Source: Pseudomonadota bacterium (GTDB lineage Bacteria > Pseudomonadota > Gammaproteobacteria > Ga0077536). From it: 64,000 nucleotides of DNA. The stretch lies in the NCBI GenBank assembly GCA_018668255.1, contig JABISZ010000054.1, positions 1 to 64,000 of the forward strand. Direction: 5' to 3'. Position numbers and translations under genes: made by a program. A model generated the notes under the pieces. That model was not told the DNA's origin and did no database searches. It was given only the letters and a program-made list of their open reading frames with translations. How positions within the stretch are numbered: the stretch's first letter is position 1; each line of letters starts with the position of its first letter. Positions 34,827-44,207 of the stretch are shown here, in pieces.

Positions 34827-36020
34827 TCACGATTGCCTCGTCTCCGCACGGGATAGATCTAAAAGTCTCCAGAGATACCAGCTAGCTACACTCCGGTAAG
34901 GTCTCCACAACTGTCCGTATTTATTGAGTGTTTTTCGGTCAGTTTCTCCTTTTTTCCCAAGCATATAGGCATGACCCAAGCGAAGTCCCAAGTCGTCTAC
35001 TGCAAGCACATCTGGTCTACCAAGACGGAACATTAACAGCATCTCAACAGTCCATTGTCCTATGCCCTTGACTTGAGTTAACGATTCGATAATCTCATTA
35101 TCGCTCATTTTTTTTAATTTAATCAGAGTTGGAATTTCACCAGAAAGTGTTCGTTCTGAAAGATCACTGACTGAGAGAATCTTGTTGCGAGACAAACCGC
35201 ACCCGCGCAACTCTTCATGCGATAGGCTCAAAAAATTCTGCGCCGACAGTCCTTTAGGCAATAGTTCAAACTTGTCACATAGCCTCTGGAAAATCGCGGC
35301 CGCAGCCTTAACACTGAGCTGTTGCGATACAATAGCTTTCACTAAGGAGAAATAAACCGTAGATTCTTTTCTTAACGTCATGCTCGGTTCTCCTACTCGA
35401 ACAATTGCCTTCGCCATGTCTGGATCCACTGCACTAAGATAATCGGCCGCTTTTCTAGGATCGTAGGGGAAACCCAGGTGTCCCTTATGCGGCATTTTCT
35501 CTACTTCTATGAGATATCTTTTTAGAGATAGCCCTCCTGGCGCACTAAAACCTCTAAGGTCACCATTAGCGGCAACAATTCGATGGCATGGGACGATCAA
35601 TGGAAAAGGATTGGCCCCCAATGCCTGTCCAACCGCACGCGAAGAATTGGGAGACCCAAGCAACTTGGCCAGTTGCCCATATGACACTGTAGATCCTGCG
35701 GCTATCTTGCTAGCTTGAGAATAGACACGCTGACAAAAAGCCGTCACGGTGGTCAAATCTAAATTGGAAATAGGTAATTCAAAAGATTGTCCGGACAGCA
35801 TCTGAACTATGTTTTTCTGAACTTTCCTAATAGTCGGACTGGCAAGTGAAACATATGGGAAATCCTCAAAACCAGTCTTTAAGGCAGCCAGTGTTATTGC
35901 TTCGGATCGCTCAGGAAACTGTACTTTTACTATCCCGCGGTTATTCCAAACCAATCCGCAGTGGCCAATTACCGTCTTAAAAAGCGTCAACCCTTTTTTA
36001 TCCATGACTAACATCCCCAT
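34827..36020 (-). CDS. Fused O6-methylguanine-DNA methyltransferase and AlkA-type 3-methyladenine glycosylase
   Basis: 397 residues. Residues to about 170 are an Ada/MGMT methyltransferase: GSTVSYGQLAKLLG, RAVGQALGANPFP and the acceptor PCHRIVAANG. From about 190 an AlkA HhH-GPD glycosylase follows: VSQQLSVKAAAAIFQRL, the hairpin VKGIGQWTVEMLLMF, and the catalytic Asp region LAVDDLGLRLG. It combines direct reversal and base excision of alkylation damage in one chain. Start choice among ATGs at 36020, 36014 and 36005 is uncertain. Confidence 0.88.
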   Translation of the reverse strand: MGMLVMDKKGLTLFKTVIGHCGLVWNNRGIVKVQFPERSEAITLAALKTGFEDFPYVSLASPTIRKVQKNIVQMLSGQSFELPISNLDLTTVTAFCQRVYSQASKIAAGSTVSYGQLAKLLGSPNSSRAVGQALGANPFPLIVPCHRIVAANGDLRGFSAPGGLSLKRYLIEVEKMPHKGHLGFPYDPRKAADYLSAVDPDMAKAIVRVGEPSMTLRKESTVYFSLVKAIVSQQLSVKAAAAIFQRLCDKFELLPKGLSAQNFLSLSHEELRGCGLSRNKILSVSDLSERTLSGEIPTLIKLKKMSDNEIIESLTQVKGIGQWTVEMLLMFRLGRPDVLAVDDLGLRLGHAYMLGKKGETDRKTLNKYGQLWRPYRSVASWYLWRLLDLSRAETRQS

Positions 36021-36104
36021 TCAAGAAAGGTATTTTCTACTTGTTTTGCAAGATAAGATAGATGTATTGTCTACATCAATAAAAAACATCGGAGTTATAA
36101 ACAC

Positions 36105-36656
36105 GTGATGTACCAACTGGACTCACAGAAAATCACCGCTGATGGAGAATATTTCATCGCACCAAGCGCAACGGTATTAGGAAACGTCCATCTCAAAAAT
36201 AACGCTAGCGTATGGTTCGGCGCGGTATTGCGTGGCGATAATGACCTCATCACAGTTGGAGAAAACTCCAACATACAAGATCTATCAGTTTTACATACAG
36301 ACCCTGGTTGCCCTTTAACCATAGGAGCTAACTGTACAATAGGACACAAAGTCATGCTTCATGGGTGCACGATCGGAGACAATACGTTGATTGGGATCAA
36401 TGCTGTTGTTTTAAATGGCGCAAAAATAGGCTCAAACTGCCTTATCGGAGCGGGCGCACTCATAACGGAAGGAAAAACTATCCCAGATGGTAGCCTTGTA
36501 ATGGGTGTCCCCGGAAAAATCATAAAGAAGCTCACACCCGAACAGATTGAAGGACTAACCGAATCAGCACAAGGGTACGTGCAAAATTCTCAGCGCTTCA
36601 AGTTAGGCTTAAAACACCAGGAAAGTGCAACAAAACCCTTAAACTCCTCTGAATAA
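36105..36656 (+). CDS. Gamma-class carbonic anhydrase-like hexapeptide protein
   Basis: 183-residue left-handed beta-helix protein of the YrdA/PaaY type: ASVWFGAVLRGDND, LSVLHTDPGCPLTIG, GHKVMLHGCTIG, and the C-terminal VMGVPGKIIKKLT. The three metal-binding His of the family are present (LHTD, IGH, LHGC). Activity could be carbonic anhydrase or thioesterase-like as in PaaY. It is divergent from the repair fusion. Confidence 0.85.
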   Translation: MMYQLDSQKITADGEYFIAPSATVLGNVHLKNNASVWFGAVLRGDNDLITVGENSNIQDLSVLHTDPGCPLTIGANCTIGHKVMLHGCTIGDNTLIGINAVVLNGAKIGSNCLIGAGALITEGKTIPDGSLVMGVPGKIIKKLTPEQIEGLTESAQGYVQNSQRFKLGLKHQESATKPLNSSE

Positions 36657-36669
36657 TTAGCCTACCTAA

Positions 36670-37872
36670 TCAACTGAAACGTTTAATAATCTGCTTACCA
36701 AGAGCCATCATGTGAACCTGGTCCGGCCCATCAGCCTGACGACACCAGCGAGCATAGTTAAAGGCTTCAGCCATAAAGTAGTCACCTGTCAACCCACCGG
36801 CGCCATGGATCTGCATACAGCGATCAATAACCTTCTGCGCCATGAGCGGAACAGTTATCTTGGCTGCCGCAATCATATCGCTAGCCTCTCGAGCCCCTAC
36901 TTCATCCATACGAGATGCCGTTTTCATAGTAAGTAAACGAGCCTGCTCAATCTCGCAAAAGCTTACTGCAATATCCTCTCTAACGGACTGATGTTCAGCA
37001 AGCATTTTACCAAAAGTCGAACGGGAGACAGATCGTCGGCAAGCGTACTCTAGTGCACGTTGAGCAGCTCCAATAAGGCGCATGCAATGATGTATCCGAC
37101 CGGGGCCGAGTCTTCCTTGAGCTATTTCAAACCCACGCCCCTCACCCAAAAGCATATTTTCAGCTGGAACTCTTACATCATCAAACAGTACTTCTGCATG
37201 CCCTTGAGGTGCATCGTCATAACCTAAAGTAGTCAATGGACGGGTGACTATCATACCTGGAGCCCCTTTAGGCACCAGAATTTGGCTTTGCTGTAAGTGT
37301 CGATTAGGATTCTCTGGGTCAGACTTGCCCATAACAATAAAAATTCCTGTGCGCTCATTCATTGCGCCAGTAATAAACCATTTTTTTCCATTGATAACAT
37401 ATTCATTGCCATCACGCATAATTGAAGTCTGGACATTAGTGGCATCACTGGATGCTACATCAGGCTCTGTCATTGCAAAAGATGAGCGAATATCTCCAGA
37501 CAAAAGAGGCTCCAACCAGTGCTTCTTCTGCTCTTCAGTTCCATATTTCATGAACACTTCCATATTGCCAGTGTCCGGGGCATTGCAGTTGAAGACCTCA
37601 GCGCTCCAATAGACTCGACCCATGATTTCAGCCAGAGGAGCGTAATGAGCATTACTTAACCCACCAAATTTCTCAGGGACAAAAAGATTCCACAAACCTT
37701 GCTCTTTTGCTTTTGATTTTAGTTCTTCTACGACCGACATAGTCACGAAACGATCTTCTAAACCCGCTAACTCCTCGTGATACCGAGCCTCATTCGGATA
37801 GACATGTTCAGTCATAAACTGTTCAAGTTGCAGTTCCAGATTTTCGGGACTCTCGGTGATATTTGCGTACAT
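36670..37872 (-). CDS. Acyl-CoA dehydrogenase
   Basis: 400 residues. Motifs: [19 protein letters not shown] (FAD/substrate), [20 protein letters not shown], and the C-terminal [15 protein letters not shown] and [17 protein letters not shown]. It resembles the ACAD10/11-like and long-chain branch more than short-chain enzymes. It is divergent from the DMFase-B operon across a 169-base region. The substrate is unknown. Confidence 0.88.
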   Translation of the reverse strand: MYANITESPENLELQLEQFMTEHVYPNEARYHEELAGLEDRFVTMSVVEELKSKAKEQGLWNLFVPEKFGGLSNAHYAPLAEIMGRVYWSAEVFNCNAPDTGNMEVFMKYGTEEQKKHWLEPLLSGDIRSSFAMTEPDVASSDATNVQTSIMRDGNEYVINGKKWFITGAMNERTGIFIVMGKSDPENPNRHLQQSQILVPKGAPGMIVTRPLTTLGYDDAPQGHAEVLFDDVRVPAENMLLGEGRGFEIAQGRLGPGRIHHCMRLIGAAQRALEYACRRSVSRSTFGKMLAEHQSVREDIAVSFCEIEQARLLTMKTASRMDEVGAREASDMIAAAKITVPLMAQKVIDRCMQIHGAGGLTGDYFMAEAFNYARWCRQADGPDQVHMMALGKQIIKRFS

Positions 37873-38027
37873 TTGCTTATCCTAGATATTAACTATGAGG
37901 TTTATTATACCCGCTATGATAGCTTTTTAGACAGGTTGCCTGAATAGGTAATTTACATAGCACGCCAAAAATGGTGTCATACCGCGATGGGCTAAAAATA
38001 GTCAGTAACGAATAGGGCAAAAGAATA

Positions 38028-38036
38028 CGAGGGGAG
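38028..38036 (+). promoter_or_regulatory. Ribosome-binding site of DMFase-B, complementary to sRNA1 and sRNA2
   Basis: CGAGGGGAG, five bases before the ATG at 38042, is the exact complement of CTCCCCTCG found in sRNA1 (26731-26739) and sRNA2 (26939-26947). In both RNAs the motif spans a loop and the start of the stem. Confidence 0.45.
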
Positions 38037-38041
38037 CATAA

Positions 38042-38464
38042 ATGCCGGCACCAAAAAAACCCACTGCACTGCAACAAAACTACGCCTTAACGGCAGTAGA
38101 TGACTATGACATGAGAATGTATGTGGTCGATCACTTGAAAGATAAAGACAAAAGAAACGCGCTTATAGCAGAGCATGCGAAATTCCCTAGAGGAGGAGCG
38201 ACTCAACCGGGAAGCCCGCCTCCACTCCAGAGCCAAACGTTAAAGAGATTAGTAGATAAGTTACGAATGGTGCCTCAAACCGGGAAACACACCATCGTAG
38301 AAACAATTCCATGGAAGGAATATGCCATCGGCATCTTACCTGGCGCCCGCGGGAAGCCGGTAAAAATAACTAACGAAAAATATAACTCTAGAGATGATGC
38401 TAACCACGCTATTTTTTGCAAACGATTAAAGGCTTTGTGCGCTCATTACGATATCCGCATGTAG
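38042..38464 (+). CDS. N,N-dimethylformamidase small-subunit-like protein (system B)
   Basis: 140 residues, near the usual DMFase small-subunit length. VDKLRMVPQTGKHTIVETIPWKEYAI, then GARGKPVKI, then YNSRDDANHAIFCKRLKAL aligns with the system-A gene. An N-terminal extension (KPTALQQNYALTAVDDYDM...) is absent from system A. A strong GAGGGGAG ribosome-binding site precedes the ATG. It is the first gene of a nine-gene same-strand run ending at 46624. The large-subunit gene starts 14 bases later. Confidence 0.72.
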   Translation: MPAPKKPTALQQNYALTAVDDYDMRMYVVDHLKDKDKRNALIAEHAKFPRGGATQPGSPPPLQSQTLKRLVDKLRMVPQTGKHTIVETIPWKEYAIGILPGARGKPVKITNEKYNSRDDANHAIFCKRLKALCAHYDIRM

Positions 38465-38478
38465 TTCAGGGGAAAACC

Positions 38479-40887
38479 ATGAAACAAGACTCAATGTTAC
38501 GCATAACCGGCTATTCCGATAAATGCTCCGTTACACCAGGAGATGAGATCACATTTTATGTTCATAGTGAATTTGGTGAATCTTACCAATCTGATATCGT
38601 AAGACTTATCAACGGAGACACCAATCCTGAAGGTCCAGGATTCAAGGAAAAACTATTCCGAACCAGTGTTAATGCAAAGTACAAAGGTGAGAATCAGCCT
38701 TTAATGGCAGGAAGTTACCTGCTTGCCCCGCAAAGTGATCATTTTGACCTAGAAAGCCTGACGCTGTGTGCCTATATTTACCCAACAACTCCAACGGTCG
38801 ATACAGAAGGAGTTGCGGTCGGAGAACAAGCGCTGCTCTCGAAATGGGATGCAGATAAGAAAAAAGGGTACGGATTATTCATCAATAAAGAGGGTGAGCT
38901 TGAATTTCGTTTAGGGAATGGCAGAGGAAAAGTAGAAAGCTTTAGCACTCGCAAACCCATGATGAGAAAAATTTGGTATAAAGTCATGGTCAGTTTCGAC
39001 GCGTCTACTGGCAAAGGACTCATCTGCCAGATCCCTTATCTGACTGCGACTAATGGTGGTCATGGACCAAGTATGCTCCATCCCCGCTCTGACACCGAAG
39101 CTGAACGTAAATTTATCGCTAAAAACGGCGCAGCCAAAATGCACGAAAGCCCCTTCACGATGGCCGCTAGCTGCAAGTCCTCGGAATGTGGCCGGCAGGT
39201 GTTTGATGGACATTACAACCATCTGGAACAGCCTTGGGATATCCCCGAGCACACTGAAAAATACAATGGGAAAATCGATAGACCACGAGTGGCAAATCGA
39301 GCGCTAAACAGAGCTGAAATAGAGCTTATTCTAGGTGCACCTAGAATGGAGGCCATACCAACAGAACTAAGGTCTTCTATCGTAGCTGCTTGGGATTTCA
39401 GCGCTAATATTTCAGAAAATGCTGCGTCCACGCACATTGTAGATGCGGGTCCCCATCGACTACATGCTGTTGGAATAAATCTCCCAGTCCGGGGAACACC
39501 AGGTCATAACTGGTCCTCCCACTTCATGAGCTTCATCCATGGGCCTCAAGAGTACGGCGCAATACATTTTCACGATGAAACTGTGGATGATGCGCGTTGG
39601 AAGCCAACATTTACGCTAAAAATCCCCGAACGCATGGTCAGTGGAGTCTATGCTGCTCGCCTCAGGGTCAAAGGGAAATCAACTCCAGATCATGAAGACT
39701 ATATCCCATTTTTCGTACGTCCACCTAAGGGCACAACGACTGCGAAAATTGCTCTAGTCATGCCGACTCACAGTTATATGGCATACGCGAACGATAACTT
39801 AAGCGTTAACTCCGTGGTAGCACAATTATTAACAGGACAGGTGCCACTCCTGCAACCAAGCGACTTATTACTTAATCAAGAGCGCGGATATGGACTAGGG
39901 ACGTATGCGTCCTATCGAGACGGCTGGGGAGTAAACGTGTCTTCTCGTCTGCGCCCGATCCTCAATATGAGGCCCAAGTATCTGCATGTGCTCTCGCCAT
40001 CGCTTTGGCAGTTCAACGCAGATTTACATCTCGTTGACTGGTTGCATGAACTTAAGTATGACGTAGATATTATTACTGACGAAGACGTGCAAAGAGAAGG
40101 CGTGACGCTTCTAAACCAATATCCCATAGTCTTAACAGGACACCATCCGGAGTATGTCTCTGAAGAGGCAATGGACGCCTATCATGACTACCAGCTGCAA
40201 GGCGGTCGTTTTCTATATCTGGCAGCCAATGGCTTCTATTGGATCACTGTGCCGCATCCCGAAAACCCCAACATCATCGAGGTGAGAAAAGGGGATAACG
40301 GAACTCGAGCATGGACTATTAACCCTGGCGAATACTGTAATGCCTTCGATGGAAAACATGGTGGCTTATGGCGAGTTCGAGGACGAGCTATGAGCAAGCT
40401 ACTCGGCGTCACTTTCACTTCTTTTGGCCTCACATATTCTTCCTACTATCGCCGCGCGCCGGATAGCAATCTGCCTGAGTGCCAATGGATAATGAAAGGC
40501 TTAAGTGCTGACGAGCCTATTGGAAACTTTGGCTTAGTAGGTGGAGGTGCCGCGGGTCTTGAACTCGATCGATACGATCTAGAACTGGGCACGCCACACA
40601 GAGCGTATCTATTAGCTCACTCTGAGGGGCATAACGATATCTTTGTATCAGTAACTGAAGAATCGACGTTTAATGCCAGAGGCTATACACAAGGAGGAAC
40701 AGGCGACAACAATCCTTGGACACGCGCAGATATCGTCTACTACAAGACACCGAACGACGGGGCAGTTTTTTCTGTCGGTTCAATGTCATGGTGTGGCTCA
40801 TTGCAGCACAATGATTACGACAACAATGTCTCTCAAATCATGCAAAATGTTCTCAATGGTTTTCTAAAACCAGGCACATTGCCATGA
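38479..40887 (+). CDS. N,N-dimethylformamidase large-subunit-like protein (system B)
   Basis: About 802 residues from the ATG at 38479 (MKQDSMLRITGYSD), with CAGGGGA upstream; the track's earlier start overlaps the small-subunit gene. It has the same architecture as system A but with insertions in the jelly-roll section (HPRSDTEAERKF..., YNHLEQPWDIPEH). Shared blocks: YGAIHFHD, SYMAYAN, SSRLRPILNMRPKY, LWQFNAD, HPEY, IGNFGL(V/I)GGGAAGLELDR, NDYDNNVS. Candidate iron ligands are kept, but the block CYDTHTDGSGVCYSS of system A reads TYASYRDGWGVNVSS here, so substrate choice probably differs. Confidence 0.8.
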   Translation: MKQDSMLRITGYSDKCSVTPGDEITFYVHSEFGESYQSDIVRLINGDTNPEGPGFKEKLFRTSVNAKYKGENQPLMAGSYLLAPQSDHFDLESLTLCAYIYPTTPTVDTEGVAVGEQALLSKWDADKKKGYGLFINKEGELEFRLGNGRGKVESFSTRKPMMRKIWYKVMVSFDASTGKGLICQIPYLTATNGGHGPSMLHPRSDTEAERKFIAKNGAAKMHESPFTMAASCKSSECGRQVFDGHYNHLEQPWDIPEHTEKYNGKIDRPRVANRALNRAEIELILGAPRMEAIPTELRSSIVAAWDFSANISENAASTHIVDAGPHRLHAVGINLPVRGTPGHNWSSHFMSFIHGPQEYGAIHFHDETVDDARWKPTFTLKIPERMVSGVYAARLRVKGKSTPDHEDYIPFFVRPPKGTTTAKIALVMPTHSYMAYANDNLSVNSVVAQLLTGQVPLLQPSDLLLNQERGYGLGTYASYRDGWGVNVSSRLRPILNMRPKYLHVLSPSLWQFNADLHLVDWLHELKYDVDIITDEDVQREGVTLLNQYPIVLTGHHPEYVSEEAMDAYHDYQLQGGRFLYLAANGFYWITVPHPENPNIIEVRKGDNGTRAWTINPGEYCNAFDGKHGGLWRVRGRAMSKLLGVTFTSFGLTYSSYYRRAPDSNLPECQWIMKGLSADEPIGNFGLVGGGAAGLELDRYDLELGTPHRAYLLAHSEGHNDIFVSVTEESTFNARGYTQGGTGDNNPWTRADIVYYKTPNDGAVFSVGSMSWCGSLQHNDYDNNVSQIMQNVLNGFLKPGTLP

Positions 40888-41300
40888 GTGAAGTAAATGA
40901 GGAGGTTCCTCTTGATCGGGATCACTTTTGGTGGATACACCCTGCACTTCGAGGCCAGCAGTCGCTAGACGGCTCCGCGGCTGGAGCATTGCCTTGGAGA
41001 TGGGAGAAATCCGCAACTGCCAGTAATGCTGATCCTGTTGAAACAATCGATCCGGCAGGACCTTATGCAGATTTTGCCAAGCTACTCTATAAACTCAATG
41101 GCTATAAACCCGGACCAGTTACTGGTTGGTATATTGTCCTGTCCCCAGAAAAAGACAAGTTTGCAGTCGGACAGCTATGTGTCGATCCCAATATCCCAGT
41201 TGTCTTGTTTGAAGATAATGTCTATTCAACTGAAGCCGAAGCGAGAAAAGTTGCCACTGAGTTAAAAAAGGTAAACCCTGGCCTTATACATACAAGTTAG
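40884..41300 (+). CDS. Second small-subunit-like protein of system B
   Basis: 138 residues. It overlaps the large-subunit stop by four bases (ATGA). The last 80 residues follow the small-subunit pattern: FAKLLYKLNGYKPGPVTGWYIVLSPEKDKFAVG, then NIPVVLF, then YSTEAEARKVATELKKV. The N-terminal part (DRDHFWWIHPALRGQQSLDG) is unrelated to the 38042 protein and is rich in Trp, Pro and Gly. A second, diverged small subunit could make a heteromeric complex or replace the first. The homology is my own visual alignment and needs a profile search. Confidence 0.6.
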   Translation: MSEVNEEVPLDRDHFWWIHPALRGQQSLDGSAAGALPWRWEKSATASNADPVETIDPAGPYADFAKLLYKLNGYKPGPVTGWYIVLSPEKDKFAVGQLCVDPNIPVVLFEDNVYSTEAEARKVATELKKVNPGLIHTS

Positions 41301-41350
41301 TTAGCCTTGATTCTCTATCAGACCACAACTCTTTTGACGGCGACGATTAA

Positions 41351-42604
41351 ATGAATGTTCCTAAGCGCCTTCTGGCGATGGTGGCACTGGTGGCTGCCGG
41401 TGAAATGATATTTAGTCTACCATTCCATCTACCCCGATACCTCCGCCCTTCAGTACTTGAGGGGTTTAATCTAACCAACTCTGAGTTAGGCGACATATTT
41501 GCAGTGTATGGTGTCACAGCGATGCTGGCATACTTCCCCGGCGGATTAATAGCCGACAAATTCAACCCAAAAATCCTGATCATTATTTCACTTGTAGCTA
41601 CAGCGATTGGTGGTATCTATCTCGCCACCTTCCCTGGTGTTGTAGGACTCGCAATTCTCTATGCGTACTGGGGAATAACTACCATTTTCCTATTCTGGGC
41701 GGGCTTGATGAAATCCACCCGAGAGTGGGGCGGTGACGCAGCTCAGGGGAGAGCATTTGGATTCCTAGAAGGAGGCAGAGGGTTAGCTGCAGCCGTTTTT
41801 GCATCAATCGCGGTCTGGCTATTCGCACAAGGAATCCCAACTCTAGAAATAATCAATCAAGCAGATAGGCGACAGGCATTATCGAGTGTTATCTTTTTAT
41901 ACACTGGTCTTACATTCCTTGCGGCAATTAGCGTCGCCATTTGGCTGCCTAATAATGAAAAAAGCGGCACTTATAAGCCGCTAAAGACAAGCGTCTTAAA
42001 AATGCTAGTGAGGCTAGATATATGGCTGATTGCAATTGTCATCACTTGTGCATACTGCGGCTATAAAGGATTAGACAATTACGCTTTATACGCGCACCAA
42101 GTGCTAGGGATGAGCGAAGTCGAATCAGCTTCCTTCATCTCTAAAACTGCCTATTTACGGATCTTCGCCGCTATATCCGCAGGTCTACTCGCAGATCGGA
42201 TTCAAGCTAATAAGACTTTAATCTTCTTGTTTTTGACTCTCTTCCTGAGCTATAGCTTTTTAGGGATCTGGGGCGGACCTGAAGAGCTACTTTACTTTAT
42301 TATCATTAACATAATTATTACTCTGTTGGCCGTTTTTGCGCTCCGTGGGGTATATTTTGCGATGCTTGAAGAAACCAAAATACCGGCGAGGAATACAGGA
42401 TCTGCTGTCGGATTAGTGTCAATAGTCGGCTATACCCCAGATATTTTTCTGGCACCTATTGGAGGCCGAATTCTGGATGCTTCACCAGGCGCAGAAGGTC
42501 ACTTAAATTATTTCTGGTTGCTTTCAGCCATTTCTCTTATAGGCGTCATTGCTGCGGTCGCTTTATACTTCTGTAACAATCATTTAACTAGGGACAAAGA
42601 ATGA
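41351..42604 (+). CDS. MFS transporter
   Basis: 417 residues with about twelve hydrophobic helices. Between helices 2 and 3 the MFS loop reads FPGGLIADKFNPK (G-x3-D-x2-N/R). It resembles the nitrate/sugar-phosphate-type MFS proteins more than drug exporters, but this is a weak call. Position after the DMFase-B genes suggests uptake of the amide substrate or export of a product. Its stop overlaps the next start (ATGA). Confidence 0.82.
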   Translation: MNVPKRLLAMVALVAAGEMIFSLPFHLPRYLRPSVLEGFNLTNSELGDIFAVYGVTAMLAYFPGGLIADKFNPKILIIISLVATAIGGIYLATFPGVVGLAILYAYWGITTIFLFWAGLMKSTREWGGDAAQGRAFGFLEGGRGLAAAVFASIAVWLFAQGIPTLEIINQADRRQALSSVIFLYTGLTFLAAISVAIWLPNNEKSGTYKPLKTSVLKMLVRLDIWLIAIVITCAYCGYKGLDNYALYAHQVLGMSEVESASFISKTAYLRIFAAISAGLLADRIQANKTLIFLFLTLFLSYSFLGIWGGPEELLYFIIINIIITLLAVFALRGVYFAMLEETKIPARNTGSAVGLVSIVGYTPDIFLAPIGGRILDASPGAEGHLNYFWLLSAISLIGVIAAVALYFCNNHLTRDKE

Positions 42605-43332
42605 GAAAGAAAGTATGTCTTATAGTCGGGGCAGGACAGGGACTAGGAAGAGCTCTGGCTCAGAAATTTGCGACCGAAGGCTATCATCTTAACTTAGTGT
42701 CACGGACTCTAAGTGGAAGTCAGATAGCGCTAAAGGCCGCACATTCGGCATTCCCAGGAGGGGACCATCGTCATGTAACCGCTGATGCTACTAAGCCGGA
42801 GGAATTAGAAAAAACTCTAGCTGAAGCAGTTGCCTCGCACGGCACTCCCGAAATTTTTATTTACAACCCTCGTGGTGGATACCAATTAAGGGATCCTTTG
42901 CAGATATCCTATGCAGAAATGAACGATACCCTCAACCTAGAAGTGGTAGGGGCCCTCGCGTCAGCAAAGGCCATAATTCCAGAGATGCTGGACAACAAAA
43001 AAGGAACCATTATTTTTTCAAGTGCGACAGCCGCTTTTAGAGGATCAGCAACCAATCCGCTATATTCCATCGGAAAGTTCGGGCTTCGTGGATTGTCTCA
43101 AAGTCTGGCCAAAGCATACAGTGCTAAAGGCTTACATATTGCACATGTTCGGCTCGACTGCACTTTGGACGTCCCTGACATCAGAGACTGGATGGGGGAT
43201 ACATTTAAAATTAAAGAAACGAGTAATGTAGATGACGTAGCACAGTCTTACTGGTGGCTTCACCAACAACCAAGATCCGCATGGAGTAATGAATTGGAGC
43301 TCAGACCTTATAGTGAGAACTGGACATTTTAG
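42601..43332 (+). CDS. Short-chain dehydrogenase/reductase 1
   Basis: 243-residue SDR: nucleotide motif VGAGQGLGRALA, catalytic Ser in IIFSSATAAF, and YSIGK as Y-x3-K. The NNAG motif is altered to YNPRGG. It ends in an unusual Trp-rich stretch (YWWLHQQPRSAW) as in a clade of atypical SDRs. It is coupled to the MFS gene by a four-base overlap. Confidence 0.82.
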   Translation: MRKKVCLIVGAGQGLGRALAQKFATEGYHLNLVSRTLSGSQIALKAAHSAFPGGDHRHVTADATKPEELEKTLAEAVASHGTPEIFIYNPRGGYQLRDPLQISYAEMNDTLNLEVVGALASAKAIIPEMLDNKKGTIIFSSATAAFRGSATNPLYSIGKFGLRGLSQSLAKAYSAKGLHIAHVRLDCTLDVPDIRDWMGDTFKIKETSNVDDVAQSYWWLHQQPRSAWSNELELRPYSENWTF

Positions 43333-43410
43333 AGTCAAAAATTCACCATCAAAAGACTTCGATAAAAATACGACAGCTACATTAAGTGCAACTGATAAAA
43401 AGGACAAAAA

Positions 43411-44184
43411 TTGGTTCAAAATTTTGAAAAAAAGTTAGTGCTAATTACTGGTGCCAGTCGCGGCATCGGAAAATCAATAGCTCTAGCCTTAGCAAAAGAT
43501 GGAGCTCATGTGATCTGCGCTGCAACCGAGGCACGCAACTCAGGCAAAGTTGTGGCTGAAATACAAGCAGCTGGAGGCAAAGCAACAGCTGTCGGTTGCC
43601 TTGTAGAGAACCCTCTTGCTGTCAAAAGAATGTTTGCGGAAGTGCTCGATCAGGCAGGACCTGTTGACGTCCTGATCAATAATGCGGGTATATCAAAACC
43701 GATGCTTACTATGGAGATGACTGAAGAAAACTGGGATCAGCACATGAATATTAACTGTAAATCCATATTTCTGTGTTCTCAAGCTGCTGCGCTCCAAATG
43801 AAAATGAACAATGGCGGATCCATTATTAATATAGGATCAATCTTGGGCCGCAATGCCTTCCCTGCAACGCTAGGATATTGCGCCTCCAAGGCCGCCGTCG
43901 ATCAGATGACAAAAGTAATGGCAATAGAATGGGCGCGATATGGAATCCGCGTGAACTGCATCGCACCAGGCTATATTCGTACTGAGCTAATTGACCAACT
44001 GGCAGTTGATGGAAAAGTAAAACTTAAAGATCTGGAAAGACGGACTCCTCAGAGAAGATTGGGAACAGGTGATGACATTGCTAACGCAGTAAGATATGTT
44101 GCCAGCGAAGGTGCGGCTTTTATGACGGGGGAAACATTGGTTGTTGATGGTGGGTGGACCGCTTTCGGCTACTATCAAACATAA
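43411..44184 (+). CDS. Short-chain dehydrogenase/reductase 2 (FabG-like)
   Basis: 257-residue classical SDR: LITGASRGIGKSIA, LINNAGIS, INIGSILGRNAF with the catalytic Ser, YCASK, and the C-terminal FMTGETLVVDGGW. The start is TTG at 43411 with AAAAAGGAC seven bases ahead. FabG-like enzymes in catabolic operons often oxidise a hydroxy intermediate; the substrate is unknown. Confidence 0.85.
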   Translation: MVQNFEKKLVLITGASRGIGKSIALALAKDGAHVICAATEARNSGKVVAEIQAAGGKATAVGCLVENPLAVKRMFAEVLDQAGPVDVLINNAGISKPMLTMEMTEENWDQHMNINCKSIFLCSQAAALQMKMNNGGSIINIGSILGRNAFPATLGYCASKAAVDQMTKVMAIEWARYGIRVNCIAPGYIRTELIDQLAVDGKVKLKDLERRTPQRRLGTGDDIANAVRYVASEGAAFMTGETLVVDGGWTAFGYYQT

Positions 44185-44207
44185 TTTAATGAGATAAAGG
44201 AAGAACG

